From contig JAOZIC010000004.1 of assembly GCA_026014605.1 (NCBI GenBank), forward strand, positions 1 through 12,095: 12,095 nt of DNA. The letters are read 5' to 3'. This stretch comes from Candidatus Bathyarchaeota archaeon. Lineage in GTDB: Archaea > Thermoproteota > Bathyarchaeia > Bathyarchaeales > Bathyarchaeaceae. The position numbers and the translations under genes were made by a program. Below, piece by piece: positions 7,259 through 12,095 of the stretch. The stretch's first letter is position 1, and each line of letters opens with the position of its first letter. Below the pieces are notes generated by a model, which saw nothing but the letters and a program-made list of their open reading frames with translations, was not told where the DNA came from and searched no databases.

Positions 7259-7585
7259 ATTACGAAAAGAAAAAATGAAGTCAAAGTTGTCGCAGAAATC
7301 TTGCGAGTTGCAGCCAAAGGCTCTAACGAAGGAGAAATCAGGGATAGATGTAAACTGGATTCAATGTCAGCAGAAAGTTATCTGGCAGCCTTAGAAGAGT
7401 TAAGCATGCTGTCGCTAGAAGATGACGATAACATACATTATCGAACAACCAAAAAAGGGTTAGAATTTCTTAGCACATATCATCGGCTCAGATGGTTAAT
7501 CCATGGCGAAGACGACGATTTTCTGTTAATGAGAATTTTAGACAAGACGCAACAAAAAGAAAAACATCCATTTTACGTGAGCTAA
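7259..7585 (+). CDS. Small winged-helix DNA-binding protein (HTH_45/ArnR1-like), copy 1; probable ATT start
   Basis: About 108 residues from the proposed ATT start, or 94 from the first standard start, TTG at 7301. Helix 1 and the HTH lie in VVAEILRVAAKGSNEGEIRDRCKLD, the wing is around NIHYRTTKKGLEFL, and a C-terminal helix YHRLRWLIHG follows. The Y-x-T-TKKG-x-EFL string and long last helix are typical of archaeal HTH_45-like regulators. It is about half identical by eye to the next gene. The TTG start would delete most of helix 1. Homology to copy 2 extends upstream to residue KRKNEVKVV, and the frame is blocked by TAA at 7256-7258. No ATG, GTG or TTG lies between, so the only plausible in-register initiator is ATT at 7259, five bases after GGCGG (7249-7253). 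It is probably a transcription regulator; target unknown. A possible TATA is TTCTAATAAAC at 7227-7237. Confidence 0.8.
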   Translation: MTKRKNEVKVVAEILRVAAKGSNEGEIRDRCKLDSMSAESYLAALEELSMLSLEDDDNIHYRTTKKGLEFLSTYHRLRWLIHGEDDDFLLMRILDKTQQKEKHPFYVS

Positions 7586-7604
7586 AACAGTCTCACAGTT
7601 GTTT

Positions 7605-7627
7605 ATCCTCTCAAAAAATTGAGGGAT
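7605..7627 (+). promoter_or_regulatory. Hairpin or operator overlapping the Shine-Dalgarno of winged-helix copy 2
   Basis: The arms are ATCC(T)CTCAA (7605-7613 region) and TTGAGGGAT (7619-7627), nine pairs with one bulged T around an A-rich loop. The right arm contains GAGGG, the likely Shine-Dalgarno for the ATG at 7634 (eight-base spacing). Folding in RNA would hide the ribosome site. As DNA it is a near-palindrome suited to a dimeric winged-helix repressor. Both readings point to autoregulation, which is inference. Confidence 0.45.
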
Positions 7628-7633
7628 AAGTAG

Positions 7634-7951
7634 ATGGAAAGGAAAGAGTTTGACGTCGTTGCAGACATCCTCCGAGCGGCGGCTTTAGGTTCCAAAGAAT
7701 CTGAAATCATAGCAGGTTGTGACCTAGACCGCAAAAGCATCGAAAAATACATGCCAGCAATAATGCTTCTAAAGCTGGTAAGCGTAAAAAAAGAAACTGA
7801 AAACGTTTACCAAACCACAAAAAAAGGCATAGAATTTTTACGGTTCTATCACGGGTTACGTTGGCTTTTGTGGGGCAAAGACTTTGACTACAGCCTGATT
7901 AACTCGTTAAGTAAGCTGAAACAAGAAAACAAACCATACTACGTAAGGTAA
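7634..7951 (+). CDS. Small winged-helix DNA-binding protein (HTH_45/ArnR1-like), copy 2
   Basis: This 105-residue protein is a tandem paralogue of the preceding gene, 48 bases downstream. Its order is helix 1 FDVVADILRAAALGS, then ESEIIAGCDLDRKSIEKYMPA as the HTH, a wing NVYQTTKKGIEFL, and a terminal helix FYHGLRWLLWG followed by a tail ending PYYVR (PFYVS in copy 1). The HTH_45-like wing and hydrophobic last helix suggest a homodimer or a heterodimer with copy 1. The ATG at 7634 has GAGGG eight bases upstream, inside an inverted repeat. The stop TAA is one base from the stop of the convergent nucS gene. The regulator's target is not evident; the repair neighbours nreA and nucS are candidates by proximity only. 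Confidence 0.85.
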   Translation: MERKEFDVVADILRAAALGSKESEIIAGCDLDRKSIEKYMPAIMLLKLVSVKKETENVYQTTKKGIEFLRFYHGLRWLLWGKDFDYSLINSLSKLKQENKPYYVR

Positions 7952-7952
7952 C

Positions 7953-8741
7953 CTAGTCAGATGAATCAAAAAAGTCCACAAGTTTTCGGGTTTCAGACCG
8001 TCTCAAAACATCTGCACAAGTTTTTGGCTCTAAAGATTTGAATTCCAACCCCAAACTGGTTAATAGGGTTTGAACGCCTTTAGCCAAACGGGGCGCAACA
8101 AGTATTCCCCGTAATTCCCTGTTGGTTACGGTTTTGATAAAATCGATGTATTTTGCTAGCTGCAAAACCGCATTTTTGCCTGCAGTGACTCGTTTGAGTT
8201 CGACTACTAGCAGTTTTCCGTCTTTGTCTACGCCGTAAACGTCAACAAATCCGGGGTCAACCTTTTTTTCGTAAGAAATGGGTTTGAAGCCGTCTTCTAC
8301 AAGGGTTGGGTCAAACAGGATTGCTTTTTGCATGTCTGATTCGCTGGCGTGTAACGAGAATTCGCCTCTGTCAACAAGGCGCATAATGGTCAGCAGGTTA
8401 ACGCAATCAAAAGAGATTTTTACAGACTCGGAAGGTTTTTTGCGAAACGCTCGGACCTGCAGCACCCCGTCCTTTAAGCGGGTTTGGAACATGCAACCTG
8501 ACGGTTGCCAGTTAACTGGTTCGTAACCAAAAGGGCGGTGAACCAAAACTGAGCCGTCTTCTTTTACCATTACAATTCGTTCGCCAGCTTCAAGTTTGGA
8601 GCTTGCGCGTCCTTTGTAGTCCACCCAGCAGTTACCAACCACGATTACGGCTTTTCGCTCTGAAACAGCCTGTTTGATATGCTGTGCTGCATCTTGCAAT
8701 GTTGGGTTTTCGATTACAGCTACGGGTGTTCGGGTGGACAA
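7953..8741 (-). CDS. nucS: Mismatch-specific endonuclease NucS (EndoMS, DUF91)
   Basis: NucS/EndoMS cuts both strands at mismatches, in archaea and actinobacteria that lack MutS/MutL. From TTG at 8741 it is 262 residues, like archaeal NucS (about 230-260). The N-terminal DNA-binding domain shows IENPTLQDAA, the ERKAVIVVGNCWVDYKGRA region, GERIVMVKEDGSVLVH and EPVNWQPSG. The RecB-like nuclease domain shows VDPGFVDVYGVDKDG then KLLVVELKR and the LQLAKYI helix, giving the catalytic Asp, Glu-x-Lys and Gln. The last residues, TRKLVDFFDSSD, form a PIP-like element with Thr for the usual Gln. TTG at 8756 is another possible start; a longer reading to 8882 adds a hydrophobic stretch foreign to the family and overlaps the methyltransferase. 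The gene is read divergently from that methyltransferase and converges on winged-helix copy 2. Its stop is TAG. Confidence 0.93.
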   Translation of the reverse strand: MSTRTPVAVIENPTLQDAAQHIKQAVSERKAVIVVGNCWVDYKGRASSKLEAGERIVMVKEDGSVLVHRPFGYEPVNWQPSGCMFQTRLKDGVLQVRAFRKKPSESVKISFDCVNLLTIMRLVDRGEFSLHASESDMQKAILFDPTLVEDGFKPISYEKKVDPGFVDVYGVDKDGKLLVVELKRVTAGKNAVLQLAKYIDFIKTVTNRELRGILVAPRLAKGVQTLLTSLGLEFKSLEPKTCADVLRRSETRKLVDFFDSSD

Positions 8742-8767
8742 GTATATCGCCGACAATCTAAAGAATA

Positions 8768-8784
8768 GCGAATATAGATAAAAG
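8768..8784. promoter_or_regulatory. Shared TATA region between nucS and the methyltransferase gene
   Basis: GCGAATATAGATAAAAG on plus reads CTTTTATCTATATTCGC on minus, so it offers a TATA-like sequence in both directions, centred near 8777. Start sites 25-27 bases away would be near 8750 (minus) and 8804 (plus). These match translation from TTG 8741 and ATG 8826 with short leaders. No second TATA is visible in the gap, so a bidirectional promoter is likely. Confidence 0.45.
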
Positions 8785-8825
8785 TTCTGAGAACCATGCA
8801 ACAATGGAACAAAAAACGCAGCACC

Positions 8826-9356
8826 ATGCAACATTACGACCAACAAGCCAAAATCTATGATGTACAATATGTTGGTGAACAAAACGCCAAAATCGAAAAC
8901 GCCCTAAACAACATAACATTTCATGAAAACGACACGGTTCTTGACCTCGGATGCGGAACAGGCTTTCTGTTTAACCACATCAAAGACAAGGTCGGACTGG
9001 TTGTAGGCACAGATTTATCCGCGAAGGCTCTTCGTGAAGCAAAAAAACGAACAAAAAACATGTCCAACATAGTTCTGGTGTGCGCAGACGCAGACAACAC
9101 CCCATTTTTGGACAACTCGTTTGACAAGGTGTTCGCGTTTACGGTTATTCAAAACATGCCAAAGCCGCTACAAACCTTAGCTGAAATGAAAAGAGTGGCC
9201 AAACCTCAATCAATATTTGTTGTAACTGGGCTAAAAAAGGCGTTCTCAACAGAGAGTTTTGGGCAACTTCTTAGACATGCGGGGTTGCATGTTTGCTCGT
9301 TGGATGCTAACCCGCAACTGAAGGGTATTGTTGTAGTGTGCAAAAACAGCAACTGA
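8826..9356 (+). CDS. Small class I SAM-dependent methyltransferase
   Basis: From ATG at 8826 this is 176 residues; ATG at 8796 would add ten (MQQWNKKRST). The protein has the Methyltransf_11 fold: YDQQAKIYDVQY at the N-terminus, motif I VLDLGCGTG (38-46), acidic D63 after strand 2 (VVGTDLSAKAL), a DADNTPF motif (88-94) and FDKVFAFTVIQNMPKPLQTL (99-118). The core is complete but short, lacking C-terminal elaborations, so the substrate cannot be read from sequence. The shorter start matches the usual YDxxAxxYD opening and lies downstream of the predicted transcription start. The gene is 53 bases ahead of elp3 on the same strand, which makes a tRNA-related substrate worth considering; a small-molecule substrate is equally possible. 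The stop is TGA. Confidence 0.87.
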   Translation: MQHYDQQAKIYDVQYVGEQNAKIENALNNITFHENDTVLDLGCGTGFLFNHIKDKVGLVVGTDLSAKALREAKKRTKNMSNIVLVCADADNTPFLDNSFDKVFAFTVIQNMPKPLQTLAEMKRVAKPQSIFVVTGLKKAFSTESFGQLLRHAGLHVCSLDANPQLKGIVVVCKNSN

Positions 9357-9365
9357 AATGTGTAT

Positions 9366-9378
9366 GCTTTATCTAAAA
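9366..9378 (+). promoter_or_regulatory. Putative TATA box of elp3
   Basis: GCTTTATCTAAAA lies in the 53-base gap between the methyltransferase and elp3. The predicted start near 9397 leaves a very short leader. TATGCT (9363-9368) and AGCATA (9386-9391) form a 6-bp inverted repeat bracketing the element. If the promoter is real, elp3 is at least partly independent of the methyltransferase gene. Confidence 0.35.
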
Positions 9379-9409
9379 GCGTTCGAGCATAGTTTGTGGA
9401 TGAAACCTG

Positions 9410-10999
9410 ATGAGTGAAAAAGCGTACCGGGAAATTATTGAGCGGTTACTGCAGATTCCCGACCCAAAAAGAAGGGATTTAGAACTGCTCAAGGTCAAAA
9501 CAGCCGGAAAATACGGCATTGGAAAGGTTCCATCTAACTCTAGTATTATTCGTTACCTTAAGCCCGAGGAAAGGGCGCGGTTGCTTCCTGTTTTGCAAAG
9601 AAAAGTTGTGCGCACAGTTTCTGGAGTTACCGTTGTTGCGGTTATGACTAAACCGTCTCCATGCCCACAACAAGAAGCATGTGCATACTGCCCCGGCGGT
9701 CCAACGTTGGGTGTTCCTCAAAGCTATACGGGTCATGAACCTGCAGCCATGCGAGGTGAACAAAACCAGTACGACCCTTACATGCAAGTAAGAAGCAGAA
9801 TCGAACAACTTGAAGCAATCGGGCACAAAGTGGACAAAATAGAGCTTGTTGTAATGGGCGGCACGTTTCCAAGCACTCCAATTGAATACCAGCAAGGTTT
9901 TGTTAAACAGTGCTTGGATGCAATTACTCAACAAAAGTCCGAGTCTTTGGAGGAAGCGAAAAAGTTTGCCGAAACCAGCCCAGTTCGTAACGTAGGAATA
10001 ACCGTGGAAACAAGACCCGACTGGGCAAAACAAGAACAGGTTAACCAAATGCTTTCCATGGGTGTAACAAGGGTGGAAGTCGGGGTTCAGAATGTTTACG
10101 ATGACATCTACCAGCATGTTAACAGGGGGCACAAGGTAGCAGACGTAGTAGAAGCAACACGCATAATGAAAGATGCGGGCTTGAAGGTTGTTTACCATTT
10201 GATGCCGGGGTTACCGGGGTCAAGTTTTGAACGCGACTTGGAAGGTTTTAGGGAAGTTTTTGTGAATCCAGACTTCAAGCCGGACATGATTAAGATTTAC
10301 CCCTGTTTGGTGATTAAAAACACCAAAGTTTACGGTTGGTGGAAAAACGGGGAATACAAGCCGTACTCCACAGACCAAGCAGCCGAGCTTATTGCTCAGA
10401 TGAAAAAGTTTGTTCCGCCGTGGGTTAGAATAATGCGTGTACAACGGGACATCCCAGCCAAGTTGATTGAAGACGGCGTGAAACTTAGCAACCTAAGGCA
10501 GATTGCACTCGAAAAACTTGGGGCTGAAGGCTTGCGGTGCCGCTGTATCAGATGCAGAGAAGTAGGCCACAGATGGCTCAAAGACAAAATCAAACCCGAC
10601 GCTGACCAAATAGTGGTTCAAACAATAACAGAAGAAGCGTCACAGGGGCAGGAGTTGTTTATTTCTGCCGAAGACCCAGTTAACGACGTTCTGGTTGGAT
10701 ATGTTAGGTTGCGGATTCCCTCAGAGCAAGCATACAGACCAGAAATTGTTTCGGACAAAACAGCGATAGTTCGTGAGCTTCGGGTTTATGGTCCTTTGGT
10801 TCCGGTTGGTAAACACAAGGTTGAGGCTTGGCAACACAAGGGTTATGGTGCGGTGTTGTTGTCTGAGGCTGAACGAGCGGCAAAAGAGGAGTTTGACCGA
10901 ACAAAAATGGTGGTTACCAGCGCGTTGGGCACAAAACAGTATTACAAACGGTTCGGTTACGGCTACGATGGACCGTATGTTTCTAAAGGGCTTAACTAA
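9410..10999 (+). CDS. elp3: Elp3: radical SAM / GNAT tRNA wobble-uridine carboxymethylating enzyme
   Basis: This 529-residue protein is full length for archaeal Elp3, which alone installs carboxymethyl groups at C5 of U34 in tRNA, using acetyl-CoA and SAM. The radical SAM domain holds the cluster cysteines C85, C91 and C94 (SPCPQQEACAYCPGGPT, spacing CX5CX2C), ELVVMGGTFPS (145-155), VGITVETRPDW (195-205), RVEVGVQNVYDDI (221-233) and YHLMPGLPGS (262-271). A linker carries C377, C379 and C382 (RCRCIRCRE), the conserved metal-binding region. The GNAT domain has VRELRVYGPLVPVG (454-467), acetyl-CoA loop QHKGYGAVLL (475-484) and YYKRFGYGYDGPYVSK (511-526). The start is ATG at 9410, giving MSEKAYREIIERLL. 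All catalytic elements are intact. It is followed by gatD after 68 bases, another tRNA gene. The stop is TAA. Confidence 0.97.
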   Translation: MSEKAYREIIERLLQIPDPKRRDLELLKVKTAGKYGIGKVPSNSSIIRYLKPEERARLLPVLQRKVVRTVSGVTVVAVMTKPSPCPQQEACAYCPGGPTLGVPQSYTGHEPAAMRGEQNQYDPYMQVRSRIEQLEAIGHKVDKIELVVMGGTFPSTPIEYQQGFVKQCLDAITQQKSESLEEAKKFAETSPVRNVGITVETRPDWAKQEQVNQMLSMGVTRVEVGVQNVYDDIYQHVNRGHKVADVVEATRIMKDAGLKVVYHLMPGLPGSSFERDLEGFREVFVNPDFKPDMIKIYPCLVIKNTKVYGWWKNGEYKPYSTDQAAELIAQMKKFVPPWVRIMRVQRDIPAKLIEDGVKLSNLRQIALEKLGAEGLRCRCIRCREVGHRWLKDKIKPDADQIVVQTITEEASQGQELFISAEDPVNDVLVGYVRLRIPSEQAYRPEIVSDKTAIVRELRVYGPLVPVGKHKVEAWQHKGYGAVLLSEAERAAKEEFDRTKMVVTSALGTKQYYKRFGYGYDGPYVSKGLN

Positions 11000-11002
11000 A
11001 TG

Positions 11003-11014
11003 TTTTAATAAATA
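11003..11014 (+). promoter_or_regulatory. TATA box of gatD
   Basis: TTTTAATAAATA lies just after the elp3 stop. The predicted start near 11035 gives a leader of about 33 bases, which contains GGGAGG at 11057-11062, five bases before the gatD ATG. A small AATAC/GTATT repeat (11011-11027) overlaps it. Confidence 0.5.
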
Positions 11015-11067
11015 CGCGTGAAGTATTGTTGATGTTTTTCAGGCGCGGTATTTGACGGGAGGAAAAA

Positions 11068-12095
11068 ATGTTGAGTGAAAGCTTTCCGGGTTATAGGGGT
11101 CAAGCGTTAAACTTTTTGAAACAAGCAGGAGCAGAAATCGGAGATGTTGTACGGGTAACTAAAGATAACGACAACTGGGAAGGCATACTGATTCCTCGCT
11201 CAGAAATTGGAGACGAACACCATATTGTACTCAAAATGAAAAGCGGCTACAACGTTGGAGTCCGCATTGACCAATTAACACAGGTAACAAAAGTTGGCGA
11301 AGGCACAAAGCCCACGTTCACTCCGCCTCCGTTGCCCAAACAAAAGAAGGGTCTGCCAAAAGTAGCAATCATAAGCACAGGAGGCACCATCGCAAGCCGA
11401 GTAGACTACCGAACAGGTGGAGTTCGCCCCGCACTTTCAGCAAGCGAACTATACAGCGTTGTTCCAGAGCTGTCAGAAATAGCGGTTATCGACACCGAGA
11501 TTCTGTTTAGTATCTACAGCGAAAACATTGTTGCAAAACATTGGATTGCTACTGCAAAGGCGGTGGCTAAACATATCGAAAATGGCGTTTCGGGTGTTGT
11601 TGTTGCGCATGGAACAGATACTTTGGGTTATAGTGCTGCGGCGTTGAGTTTTGCGTTGCAGGATTTGCCTGTTCCGGTTGTTATGGTTGCGTCTCAGAGG
11701 TCTGCTGACCGTCCTAGTTCGGATGCGGCAACTAATTTGGTTGGTGCGGTTAAGGCGGCTGTTGAGGCTCCGTTTGCTGAGGTTGTCGTTGCGATGCATG
11801 AAACAGTTTCTGACAACAAAATCGCTTTTCACCGCGGAACCAAGGTTAGAAAATGTCACACAAGCCGCAGAGATACATTCAAGTCGGTTAACTCTGAGCC
11901 GTTGGCGCGGATGGAAAACGGCAAGATTACCATGTTAACCAAGAAGTACCAGAAACGGGATGCAAACCGCAAAGTTGTGCTTAAAGCAGATTTTGAGCCA
12001 AAAGTGGCTTTGATTAAGGCGCATCCAGACATTAGCCCCGATGTTATCGACTGGTATGTAAAGCAGGGTTACAGGGGAATTGTTTTGGAAGGAAC
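11068..12095 (+). CDS. gatD: Glutamyl-tRNA(Gln) amidotransferase subunit D, 5' part only
   Basis: This open frame runs off the right edge after 342 codons; GatD is usually 420-450 residues, so about the last fifth is missing. GatD with GatE converts Glu-tRNA(Gln) to Gln-tRNA(Gln) in archaea; GatD is the asparaginase-like subunit that releases ammonia from glutamine. The N-terminal domain (about 22-75) shows GDVVRVTKDNDNWEGILIPR and GYNVGVRID. The amidase domain follows: AIISTGGTIASR (100-111, T104), HGTDTLGYSAA (181-191, T183 and D184), ASQRSADRPSSDAATN (208-223) and RGTKVRKCHTSRRDTFKSVN (256-275, with the conserved Lys). The start is ATG at 11068, preceded by a strong GGGAGG. A gatE partner is not in the window. 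Codons in about 11582-11812 end almost only in T or G, unlike the flanks. Confidence 0.96.
   Translation, partial: MLSESFPGYRGQALNFLKQAGAEIGDVVRVTKDNDNWEGILIPRSEIGDEHHIVLKMKSGYNVGVRIDQLTQVTKVGEGTKPTFTPPPLPKQKKGLPKVAIISTGGTIASRVDYRTGGVRPALSASELYSVVPELSEIAVIDTEILFSIYSENIVAKHWIATAKAVAKHIENGVSGVVVAHGTDTLGYSAAALSFALQDLPVPVVMVASQRSADRPSSDAATNLVGAVKAAVEAPFAEVVVAMHETVSDNKIAFHRGTKVRKCHTSRRDTFKSVNSEPLARMENGKITMLTKKYQKRDANRKVVLKADFEPKVALIKAHPDISPDVIDWYVKQGYRGIVLEG

Noticed and set aside
8742..8882. Extended N-terminus of NucS with a hydrophobic segment
   Set aside because: It lies over the methyltransferase coding region and the shared promoter, and the family begins close to the IENPTL strand; the hydrophobic stretch is a shadow translation.
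9479..10198. 239-codon minus-strand frame within elp3
   Set aside because: It is antisense to the radical SAM domain of Elp3 and its translation is Cys/Phe/Leu-rich noise.
11473..11938. Arg/Leu-rich frames within gatD on both strands
   Set aside because: They arise from the G/T-ending codon patch of gatD; the gatD frame is continuous with full amidase motifs.

Overview
The window looks archaeal, and I would place it in the TACK group with Bathyarchaeia most likely. The gene content is of archaeal type: a short archaeal triosephosphate isomerase, the DUF91 mismatch endonuclease NucS, the PCNA-linked repair protein NreA, a stand-alone Elp3, the archaea-only GatD of tRNA-dependent glutamine synthesis, and HTH_45-like winged-helix proteins. 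Promoters are TATA-type, and both Shine-Dalgarno and apparently leaderless starts occur. The lineage is inferred from gene content and codon flavour, not from a marker phylogeny. No rRNA, tRNA, CRISPR array, insertion sequence or integrase was found, and no gene-free stretch exceeds 300 bases.

Layout. Positions 1-3075 (minus strand) hold carbon metabolism: the 5' part of a glycogen-debranching amylo-alpha-1,6-glucosidase (running off the left edge), a DUF89 damage-control phosphatase directly in front of it, and triosephosphate isomerase with its own promoter. Positions 3214-5423 (minus) hold a two-gene unit: a ParA/MinD-type ATPase followed after 53 bases by a membrane-anchored, long coiled-coil, trypsin-like protease with a PDZ domain. 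Positions 5666-8741 are a DNA-maintenance block: nreA (+), two tandem paralogous small winged-helix proteins (+), and nucS (-), which converges on the second winged-helix gene with one base between stop codons. Positions 8826-12095 (+) hold a small class I methyltransferase, elp3, and the 5' part of gatD, the last two both acting on tRNA.

How the genes may work together. NreA carries a good C-terminal PCNA-binding (PIP) motif and NucS ends in a degenerate one, so the two repair genes flanking the winged-helix pair probably share the sliding clamp. Elp3 modifies wobble uridine, GatD makes Gln-tRNA(Gln), and the methyltransferase before elp3 is a candidate for finishing the Elp3 product. The ATPase-protease pair is the best candidate for an undescribed system, but its function is open.

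Annotation points that automated calls are likely to get wrong: the first winged-helix gene appears to start at a non-canonical ATT (about 7259); nucS and the methyltransferase, if called at their longest, overlap by 87 bases, whereas shorter starts on either side of one shared TATA element fit better; and the two edge genes (debranching enzyme and gatD) are open at the window ends.
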